Assembly (NCBI GenBank): GCA_015231995.1
Contig: JADGAO010000088.1
Span: forward strand, 1 to 11,938
Reading direction: 5' to 3'
Length of the DNA stretch: 11,938 nucleotides
Source of the DNA: Nitrospinota bacterium
Lineage (GTDB): Bacteria; Nitrospinota_A; UBA7883; JACRLM01
Part shown: in pieces, positions 5,695 to 11,217 of the stretch
Layout of the letters: every line of letters starts with the position of its first letter
Position numbering within the stretch: position 1 is the first letter of the stretch
Translations under genes and position numbers: made by a program
Notes under the pieces: generated by a model
Told to the model about the DNA's origin: nothing
Seen by the model: the letters and a program-made list of their open reading frames with translations, nothing else
The model's database searches: none

Positions 5695-7239
5695 CTAGAA
5701 TCCCGGCGCGCTTCTGCGCCTTGCCACGGAGCGATACTCCGTTACATGACGCTCCGAAATTCCGCGCGCCCCTTCGAGCGCCAACAGCCACGCCCATGCG
5801 ATGTCCGCGTGGCCCGACGAGTTACGCGAGGAGACGTAGAGGATGGAGCCGGATTGCGAAGCCACCTGCCGTATCGCGGCCAGCTGGCCGATGAGGTCGC
5901 GCTCGGCGGGGATGACGACACGTTTGTCCCGAAGGCTGTTATAGCCGCCAGCGATAAGCATAGCCTTGGACTTTGCGGTGAAGGTGACGCCTTCTGCCAC
6001 TTTGGGGAATGCGCGTTCGAGCCTCTCGGCCATGTCCATGCCGATGCCGGTTGCGTCCATCCGCAAAGCCGTCGCGCCGAGCCGTATGGCCGATTCCAGC
6101 GTCTCCTTCTGGATGGAAAACGGCGTGTCTTTAAGCGAGACGACCATGCGGGTCTCAAGCTTGGCGCCCGCGAGGTCGAGAATGACGATGGCGCACTGGT
6201 CGTTTTTCCTGCCCGGATCGCAACCGATGAACAACGCGCCTTTGCGGGCGGAGCGGAGCCATTCCCAATCGAGCGCGGAGGGGGCGCGGTCAATCTTGCG
6301 GAACGCGAGAGCCGATTCCGGCCCCGGCCCGAACTCCACCTGGGCGCAGGAGGTGATAATCTCCACGGGGAAGGCGGCGTCTTCCACCTCCACGAACTCT
6401 ATTTCCGACTCCTGCCGGAAGGCCCGTTCGTCCATCGCGGCGTATATCTTCTTCAGATTGCCGGAGCCGTACTTTTTCACACGCGCCGACGTGGGCATCG
6501 AAAGAGCCGTCCTCGACGCTTCATCCACGTTGTCGCAGAGGGAGGAGCAGAGCCACCAGGGGACTTCGTAACGGACGAACTCGCCGAACTTGCCCCGGCT
6601 TAAATCGTGAAACACTCCATGTTTGCCCAGCGGCGTGGATTCGACGGTGAGATGATCCTCTTTACCGCGGGCGGTGACGTGCAGGGCGCCTTCGTAGATC
6701 GCCTTGGAGTTTATGCAGTGGGGAAGCTCCGACAACCCCACGTCGCCGCCGCGGCCGCGCGGGGCTTTGCCAGCCAGCGAGCGTATGACGGAGCGCGTCC
6801 CACGCGGGCTGGCGAAAGAGATTTCGTCTTTGGAGCGGTTGAGCCTGCGAAGTTTCCAGCGAGGGGGGAGCGAGTCGTGCAGTTCGTCAACGTAATCAAT
6901 TTTCCCTCGCGCCTCTTCGCGGTTCATGCTCACGAAAAAGGCGTTGTACCGGGCGCGGGTCTGCGAGCGGAGGAAGAACTTGAGCGCCATTATCCACGAG
7001 CCGCCCACGCGCCTGCTTTTGAGAAGGCAGACGAACTTGGCGGGGTTGCGAAGGTAGCTGACCTGCCAGGGGTCGAGATGGACGGGTTCTCCACCGGCCT
7101 TGAGGAACGCATGGGCGAAGTTCACCGGGTCACACAACCAGGCCAGTAGCTTTTTCGCGTCCGGCCTCTCTTTGATCAAGACAGCCGGAGCCGTCATCGG
7201 CAAGCAATGCGTTGAGACGTTCGAGTTCATTTCCCTCAT
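5695..7239 (-). CDS. Terminase large subunit (Mu gp28-like), 514 aa
   Basis: This is the DNA-packaging motor ATPase and nuclease. The N-terminal ATPase has a Walker A-like KSRRVGGSW (74-82) and a Walker B position GDVGLSELPHC (165-175), where Ser-Glu stands in place of the usual Asp-Glu. The coupling motif is ESTPLGKHGVF (200-210). The C-terminal RNase H-like nuclease has three acidic positions in the expected spacing: Asp341 in FIGCDPGRK, Asp395 in RMDATGIG and Asp479 in GHADIAWAW. The length fits. ATG at 7239 has AGAGGA about 8 nt upstream; ATG at 7230 and 7197 are alternatives. The chosen start overlaps the upstream gene by 110 nt, which is long for this operon. Confidence 0.92.
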   Translation of the reverse strand: MREMNSNVSTHCLPMTAPAVLIKERPDAKKLLAWLCDPVNFAHAFLKAGGEPVHLDPWQVSYLRNPAKFVCLLKSRRVGGSWIMALKFFLRSQTRARYNAFFVSMNREEARGKIDYVDELHDSLPPRWKLRRLNRSKDEISFASPRGTRSVIRSLAGKAPRGRGGDVGLSELPHCINSKAIYEGALHVTARGKEDHLTVESTPLGKHGVFHDLSRGKFGEFVRYEVPWWLCSSLCDNVDEASRTALSMPTSARVKKYGSGNLKKIYAAMDERAFRQESEIEFVEVEDAAFPVEIITSCAQVEFGPGPESALAFRKIDRAPSALDWEWLRSARKGALFIGCDPGRKNDQCAIVILDLAGAKLETRMVVSLKDTPFSIQKETLESAIRLGATALRMDATGIGMDMAERLERAFPKVAEGVTFTAKSKAMLIAGGYNSLRDKRVVIPAERDLIGQLAAIRQVASQSGSILYVSSRNSSGHADIAWAWLLALEGARGISERHVTEYRSVARRRSAPGF

Positions 7240-7828
7240 TCTCCATTTCCTCTATGTTTTCGCGTCCTAGTTCGGCCTTTGCCCATTCCATGGTTTGCGG
7301 TATCAGGGCCTTTATCTGCTCCGCCATCCTTTCGTCGGCGAACGAGACGAGCTTGTTGACGATTTTCGGAAGCAGACGCGCGGCGAGTTTTTTTGCGGCG
7401 TCGGCGCCTTTGCCATTGACCAGTTCCCGCTGGCAGGCGATACGCGCCATGCGGTAGCGCACATCGAGCTTTAGCAACTGCTCCGTCGGAATGCGTTCCA
7501 GGGTTTTCTCGTCTTCCGTGTACCTTCTTAAAAGGTCGCGGTAGATGGATATCTCGATCATCGCGGCCATGTCCTCCACGTCGGAACCGTTTTTGACCCT
7601 GCCGACGAATTCGCGCATGAGCCGGACGCCCTCTTTCTTGAATTGGCGGCGCAGTTCGAGAGCCTGCGATATCCCGTCCACCTCGTCGCGCAGGTCGTCG
7701 TTGCCGACGTGTCCCAATTCGCGCACTCTTGCGCGGATGGCCTCAAAAGAGAGTCCGGCTATGACCCCTTTTTCGATGAGCTTTTTTTGAGCGGGCGTTA
7801 TTTCGCCAGTGGAGACGGCTTCGCTCAT
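7130..7828 (-). CDS. Mu gp27-like (DUF3486-type) protein, probable small terminase, 232 aa
   Basis: The gene directly upstream of the large terminase in Mu-like phages is gp27, thought to be the small terminase that recognises phage DNA. This protein begins MSEAVSTGEITPAQKKLIE. Residues 13-60 look like a helix-turn-helix region: KGVIAGLSFEAIRARVRELG followed by DDLRDEVDGISQALE. The rest is strongly helical and charged, ending in a Glu-rich stretch around residues 190-210. I chose ATG at 7828 because it overlaps the upstream stop as TGATG; the longer in-frame ORF is only read-through of the neighbouring gene. Direct similarity to DUF3486 is moderate by eye, so the assignment rests largely on position and helix pattern. 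Confidence 0.65.
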   Translation of the reverse strand: MSEAVSTGEITPAQKKLIEKGVIAGLSFEAIRARVRELGHVGNDDLRDEVDGISQALELRRQFKKEGVRLMREFVGRVKNGSDVEDMAAMIEISIYRDLLRRYTEDEKTLERIPTEQLLKLDVRYRMARIACQRELVNGKGADAAKKLAARLLPKIVNKLVSFADERMAEQIKALIPQTMEWAKAELGRENIEEMENEGNELERLNALLADDGSGCLDQREAGREKATGLVV

Positions 7829-8421
7829 CACCCGGTCACTCCCGGATCGGCCAGCATTCCGTCGGCCATATCCATTCCGCTCGCGGTGATGCGGGCGAGG
7901 TAAACCATGTCGCCGTTGGCCGGATGCGTGCGCATTTCCAGCAGGCCCTTCTTCGCCAGATACCAGATGTGGTATCGCACCTGATCCACAAGAAGGCTCT
8001 CCATGCCCTGATCCACGAGGTCCTGGTGGATTTCGTCGTCGCCGTTGAAGGCTTCGGGGCATTGTCTGCAGAAGGCGAGCACCCCCGAACGGATGGCGCG
8101 TTTGACGAGCAGGCCCGTCAATCCGGGCTGGGCGGAGAGTACGCCGTGATCGGAGACGGCGCCGTCGGAGAGATCCACGCCCGCCGGGGTTATCTGGACG
8201 GAGCGCAGGCCGGAGTCCGCCGTGTTGACGGTGACGTAGCCTTTCTTCTCCAGATATGCGAGGCAATCGCGCAAGATTTTCGCGTCCAGCCCCGGAAAGC
8301 GGGGCCGCAAAGCGTTGACCAACGCCGTCTCCGCCTGCGGGAAGATATATAGTCCGGCGAGCATGGTCAACGCCTGCTTTCGAAGGCTACGGGAATTTTC
8401 AGTTCTCATGTTGTGGGCCAT
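7828..8421 (-). CDS. Tandem-duplicated winged-helix-like phage protein (Mu gp26 position), 197 aa
   Basis: The protein is two copies of one domain. Copy 1 (about 13-94) contains LRDCLAYLEKKGYVTV followed by QITPAGVDLSDGAVSDHGV. Copy 2 (about 104-195) contains VRYHIWYLAKKGLLEM and RITASGMDMADGMLADPGV. Each copy has helices, a Y-L-x-K-K-G recognition-type helix, a beta wing and I-T-x-x-G, which is the outline of a winged helix. Small phage proteins of this kind, annotated as VpaChn25_0724 family, occur between gp25 and gp27 in Mu-like operons; that name is my recollection of the family. Both ends overlap the neighbouring genes by one base (TGATG). A DNA-binding role is inference. Confidence 0.7.
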   Translation of the reverse strand: MAHNMRTENSRSLRKQALTMLAGLYIFPQAETALVNALRPRFPGLDAKILRDCLAYLEKKGYVTVNTADSGLRSVQITPAGVDLSDGAVSDHGVLSAQPGLTGLLVKRAIRSGVLAFCRQCPEAFNGDDEIHQDLVDQGMESLLVDQVRYHIWYLAKKGLLEMRTHPANGDMVYLARITASGMDMADGMLADPGVTG

Positions 8422-8747
8422 CAGTCCCTGACTCCGTGTGAAATGACGTAGTTATAAATAGCTTCCACCATGCTCTGGATGTTGCCAGCCAGCAGGTTGA
8501 ACTCGTGGCGCGACACAGCTTGCGAGCGCAGGCTCTCGATTTTCGAATTCATCTCGTCCCTTATGTCGGCGTGGGCAGAGTCGAGTTTGTCGCGCAGTTC
8601 GTCGAGGCGAAGGGAAAGCTCCGCAGACTTCTTTGCGGCGCCGTCCAGCTTCTCCTCGACGGAGGCGATGGCCCTGCGCAGGAGCGCAAGCAGGGCCGAC
8701 CAGCCCACGCCGATGAGGGCGAGAAGGAATCTGTTGTCGTCGAGCAT
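8421..8747 (-). CDS. Membrane-anchored coiled-coil protein, DUF2730-like (Mu gp25), 108 aa
   Basis: An N-terminal hydrophobic helix, about residues 6-22 (RFLLALIGVGWSALLALL), is followed by a long charged coiled coil with heptad-like Leu spacing (LSLRLDELRDKLD, then MNSKIESLRSQA). The end is VEAIYNYVISHGVRD. One membrane helix, a coiled coil and an I-x-x-Y-x-x-x-x-G end are typical of the DUF2730 protein at the gp25 position of Mu-like phages; its function is unknown. I chose ATG at 8747 because GGAG stands 6 nt upstream. An in-frame GTG at 8762 and ATG at 8759 have no such site. The stop overlaps the next start as TGATG. Confidence 0.7.
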   Translation of the reverse strand: MLDDNRFLLALIGVGWSALLALLRRAIASVEEKLDGAAKKSAELSLRLDELRDKLDSAHADIRDEMNSKIESLRSQAVSRHEFNLLAGNIQSMVEAIYNYVISHGVRD

Positions 8748-8758
8748 GGAAGACTCCA

Positions 8759-8938
8759 TCACAGCGTATTAATAAAGAGGAGGCAGGCGCGGCGGGAAGG
8801 ACGGCCCCCGGACATACGGGCGGAGCCTCGGATGAAGAGGCAGGCGGGAGCCCAGTCAGGCGGGATGCAAACGGAAGGGATGTCCGTATCGCAGGGAACG
8901 TTCGGGAGCCGTTCCACCCGCCGCGCCATAGAAGTCAT
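8759..8938 (-). CDS. Doubtful small ORF at the head of the phage operon, 59 aa
   Basis: This reading begins MTSMARRVERLPNVPC and ends RRACLLFINTL. A strong ribosome binding site, TTGGAGGCGACT then ATG, supports translation, and the ORF ends just upstream of the DUF2730 gene. Against it, the composition (Cys, Pro and Arg scattered, no clear secondary structure pattern) does not look like a conserved protein, and I recognise no family. It could be a leader peptide, the 3' remnant of a longer gene, or chance. Confidence 0.3.
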   Translation of the reverse strand: MTSMARRVERLPNVPCDTDIPSVCIPPDWAPACLFIRGSARMSGGRPSRRACLLFINTL

Positions 8939-9081
8939 AGTCGCCTCCAATAGTTTCGTCAGTCGCCAGGGCCGCTTTCGGCCCCGCGATGTCCGGCGTT
9001 TGCCGTACACACGATGGACTTTACGCGAAAGTATCGGAGTATGAAATCGCAGGTGAAAAGAAAGATAAACTTGTAAAAGAT

Positions 9082-9171
9082 GAGCGATTTGAGGGATATG
9101 AGCGACTTGAGGGACTTGAGGGACTTGAAAAACGTGAGGGATTTGAAAAAGGTGAGGGACTTGAGGGATGT
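9082..9171 (+). repeat. Ten-unit 9-bp minisatellite (GAGGGACTT type)
   Basis: Ten consecutive 9-mers are variants of GAGGGACTT. They run GAGCGATTT, GAGGGATAT, GAGCGACTT, GAGGGACTT twice, GAAAAACGT, GAGGGATTT, GAAAAAGGT, GAGGGACTT and GAGGGATGT. The period is a multiple of three, so open frames on both strands are side effects (Glu-Gly-Leu type on the plus strand, Ser/Pro-rich on the minus strand). It marks the boundary between the GC-rich phage block and the AT-richer flank. Confidence 0.85.
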
Positions 9172-9473
9172 CGCTTCGCAGTGGGGCAGTGGGGCTCGTT
9201 TGTCGTGAAGGTTGCCGCAGGCAATAATTAGTTCTCCCTGAAGAACCTTGAAATCTTCAAAACGTCCAGATAAACCAGCTCTTTTTTCTATTTTTAGCGG
9301 CCAATTAATCGCAACAAATTGGCGGTTTGCCCAAAAAACATGGTGATTTTACGTTGTAGAAGAATTGTCGAATTCCATCTCCAATCAGCAAAAGCATATC
9401 GGATAGCGTAAATCCAGCTTTGTTCCACTTACTTGCTAATGAGGCTTTGCATAAGTCGTTGACCAATGATCCT
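9172..9473. other. AT-richer stretch without a recognised gene
   Basis: No gene is supported. Around 9300-9325 there is a short inverted repeat, GCCAATT/AATTGGC, with a 10-nt loop. A minus-strand reading contains SKWNKAGFTLSDMLLLIGDG, which looks protein-like, but its only available start lies beyond the palindromic repeat. It may be a remnant of a gene; I cannot name it. The base composition is clearly lower in GC than the phage block. Confidence 0.5.
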
Positions 9474-9534
9474 GCTCCCTCTCCCGCGCAACATCGCGGG
9501 AGAGGGTTGGGGTGAGGGAAACAAACAGTGTTTT
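9474..9534 (-). repeat. Right copy of the 61-bp inverted repeat
   Basis: This is the reverse complement of 181-241 with a few single-base differences outside the hairpin core. The 12-bp stem and 6-nt loop (9477-9506) are identical. Reading inward, both copies start with AAAACA, one variable base and TGTTTGT at their outer ends, so they sit like terminal inverted repeats of the 9.35-kb interval. No matching short direct repeat was seen just outside (GCGCCA on the left, GCGTTA on the right). Confidence 0.85.
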
Positions 9535-9624
9535 GCGTTAGAGCCATGTGAACTCAACATTATCCCGGATTTTCCATTAGAGAATTTTCAGGGGCTAAAA
9601 ACAGGCGAGAACTTGACCGGCGGA

Positions 9625-9732
9625 TCAAAATTCTTCGACCGGTCCCGCGAGGTCTTCACCCTCGTAATGGAAAAGGGCCAGCCCTTCGGTCTTGATAGTT
9701 TCTGGTTTGCGTGAAGTCGCCTGGAATTTCAT
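9625..9732 (-). pseudogene. pepA: Probable remnant of leucyl aminopeptidase N-terminus
   Basis: A 35-codon minus-strand reading begins with ATG at 9732 after a good ribosome site (GGGAGG, 4 nt upstream). It reads MKFQATSRKPETIKTEG, then LALFHYEGEDLAGPVEEF, then TGA. The pattern of M-K-F/I, a short strand, K-T-x-A/G-L, then a strand with F-x-G-E and L-x-G, matches the first strands of PepA (peptidase family M17) N-terminal domains, which are about 500 residues long. Nothing downstream continues the protein in frame, so only the 5' end is left. The similarity is judged by eye. Confidence 0.5.
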
Positions 9733-10013
9733 CGGGCCTCCCTGGATTGGCAATGCGTCTGCTATTAATCAGCCAGCGGCATGTTCAACACTATGACCGC
9801 GTTGAGCAAGATATTACGCGATGATTCCGCCATCAACCGTTTAGCTGAATTTCAAAGTGGAAGGCTCTTTTACAGATGGTTGTCATCTTGGCCAGCTTCC
9901 ATCTTGGCGGAACGATTACGGGCGGGCTCTCTTGTTCCGCTCCCAAAAATACTTAAGCTTGAAAAGCGCGGGATATGCGAGAATAAGAAATCAAAATGAC
10001 AAAAAGGGAAGAT
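9733..10013. other. Intergenic stretch before the hydrogenase remnant
   Basis: Nothing here is recognised. A plus-strand reading of 72 codons (9781-9999, beginning MFNTMTALSKILRDD and ending in a Lys-rich tail) has no clear ribosome binding site and no family resemblance. It could be a small gene or a remnant of the region upstream of the hydrogenase operon. A second plus-strand reading from 9857 only gains meaning after 10133, where it runs into the decayed hydrogenase gene. Confidence 0.4.
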
Positions 10014-10210
10014 ATGATTTCCTTATATTCATTGCAATGCGACGTATGCGGCGGCGACGCCATGTCGTTCCTGAATTCCGACTCGCCGGATTTGATCGAA
10101 CAGTTCGAGACCCCTGGGAGCAGGCGCTGAGTATCATGATGGTGGAAGGCGCGATCACACGAGGCCCGGGGCAGCGCCCGCAGGGGCGCCCATTCCTTGG
10201 TGTACAATAA
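10014..10210 (+). pseudogene. Decayed paralogue of the [NiFe]-hydrogenase small subunit
   Basis: The first part (10014-10130) reads MISLYSLQCDVCGGDAMSF, then LNSDSPDLIEQFE, and stops at TGA. It aligns without gaps to residues 1-35 of the intact small subunit downstream, with about 16 of 35 positions identical (L-x-S-L, C-G-G-D, S-x-L-N, P-D-L). The second part, in another frame from about 10133, reads IMMVEGAITRGPGQ, matching FIIEGAIPTSPDG at about 70-81 of the intact protein. Roughly 35 codons between them are gone and the frame has shifted, and the reading ends at TAA 10210. A ribosome site, AGGGAAG, still precedes the ATG. At this divergence it is an old paralogue and not a fresh duplication. 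Confidence 0.75.
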
Positions 10211-10230
10211 TAAAACCAAATGGGGGGTAC

Positions 10231-11211
10231 ATGAAAAACCTTCTTTCACTTCATGGGCTCGGATGCGGCGGCGACACCATATCCCTGCTGAACGCAGAAG
10301 AGCCAGACCTTTTGACCGCCTTGGAGATGCTGGGCATAAACATAGCCTGGCACCCCTCGCTCTCTATTGAAAAGGGCGATGAAGTCTTGGAAATCTGCGC
10401 CGATTTTATTGAAGGAAGACGAGTCCTCGATTATTTCATAATAGAAGGCGCGATACCCACTTCACCGGACGGAAGCGGCCGGATATTTGAATTTATGGGC
10501 AAACCCTTTGGCGAATGGGTAAAGGCGCTGTCAAAGGTCGCTGAATACACCATTGCCGTTGGCACATGCGCTACCGCCGGAGGAATACCTGCGGCGCCGA
10601 ATAATCCAACAGGCGCCACGGGGGTTCAATTTTCCAAGGACAAAATCGGAGGGATTTTAGGCGAGGATTATCGCTCTAAAACCGGGTTTCCTGTCGTAAA
10701 TATCCCAGGATGCCCTACTCATCCCGACTGGATTCTGGAAACTCTCTATCTGATTTCACAGAACAAACTGACTCTAGACGGTCTTGATCACGCCAACCGT
10801 CCCGCGCATTTTTATAATAACGTCGCCCACCATGGTTGCCCCAGGAATGAATTCTATGAATTCAAAGCGTCCGCGAATGAACTTGGGCAGATGGGATGCC
10901 TCTTTGAGCATCTGGGTTGCCGGGGAACACAATGCGAATCCGACTGCAATATCCGTCTCTGGCTCGGCCGGACAGGGAGTTGCACACGGGCAGGTTATGC
11001 GTGTATCGCCTGCACTTCCCAGGAATTCCCCCACAATACCAGCTATTTCAAAACAGAGATGGTGGCCAATATACCCAAAACCCTCCCCAAAGACGTCGCC
11101 AAGTCGTGGTATATCGGGCTTGTCGGACTTTCTAAAATGGCGACTCCTGAAAGGCTGAAGACTAATGCCGTGGCGACGCATAATAAGCATGTCGTTAAAA
11201 AGGACAAATGA
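10231..11211 (+). CDS. [NiFe]-hydrogenase small subunit, group 2-like, 326 aa
   Basis: The small subunit carries three Fe-S clusters that pass electrons from the active site in the large subunit. The N-terminus goes straight into the cluster domain with no Tat signal or membrane tail, so the enzyme is cytoplasmic, as in group 2 (HupS/HupU/HoxB-like). Proximal cluster positions are Cys12, Asp15 in place of the usual Cys (C-G-G-D), Cys113 (GTCA) and Cys161 (PGCP). Distal ligands are His200, Cys203, Cys223 and Cys230. Medial ligands are Cys239, Cys258 and Cys261, with an extra Cys251. The stretch HHGCPRNEFYEFKAS and the end LSKMATPERLKTNAV resemble the sensory HupU/HoxB branch. A GGGGGG run 3 nt before ATG is the likely ribosome site. 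Whether it serves uptake or H2 sensing cannot be decided here. Confidence 0.92.
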   Translation: MKNLLSLHGLGCGGDTISLLNAEEPDLLTALEMLGINIAWHPSLSIEKGDEVLEICADFIEGRRVLDYFIIEGAIPTSPDGSGRIFEFMGKPFGEWVKALSKVAEYTIAVGTCATAGGIPAAPNNPTGATGVQFSKDKIGGILGEDYRSKTGFPVVNIPGCPTHPDWILETLYLISQNKLTLDGLDHANRPAHFYNNVAHHGCPRNEFYEFKASANELGQMGCLFEHLGCRGTQCESDCNIRLWLGRTGSCTRAGYACIACTSQEFPHNTSYFKTEMVANIPKTLPKDVAKSWYIGLVGLSKMATPERLKTNAVATHNKHVVKKDK

Positions 11212-11217
11212 GGTTTT

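Larger units (their letters stand above)
254..8938 (-). mobile_element. Mu-like prophage packaging and head gene block (partial)
   Basis: About twelve consecutive minus-strand genes follow the Mu late order gp25-gp26-gp27-gp28-gp29-I/Z-T-gp36-gp37-gp38. The large terminase, portal, protease and capsid genes are recognisable from motifs. Repressor, ner, transposase A and B, lysis, head morphogenesis F (gp30), gp31, tail sheath, tail tube and tape-measure genes are all absent from the window. The block is more GC-rich than the hydrogenase flank, which suggests a different origin. The true ends cannot be fixed: Mu-type elements make only a short target duplication, and none was identified. The coordinates given simply span the genes. 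Confidence 0.85.

Noticed and set aside
5305..6603. Plus-strand ORF of 432 codons opposite portal and terminase
   Set aside because: It spans two unrelated minus-strand genes and their gap, and its open frame reflects high GC content.
8989..9231. Plus-strand 80-codon ORF across the minisatellite
   Set aside because: The open frame follows from the 9-bp period; the flanking parts show no recognisable protein and no clear ribosome site.
9305..9547. Minus-strand 80-codon ORF through the palindromic repeat
   Set aside because: Its N-terminal third is the dispersed repeat translated; the rest may be a gene remnant but cannot be identified.
10202..10207. TACAAT as a -10 box for the hydrogenase operon
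   Set aside because: No matching -35 element is at a suitable distance, and the site lies within the decayed upstream copy; too weak to list.
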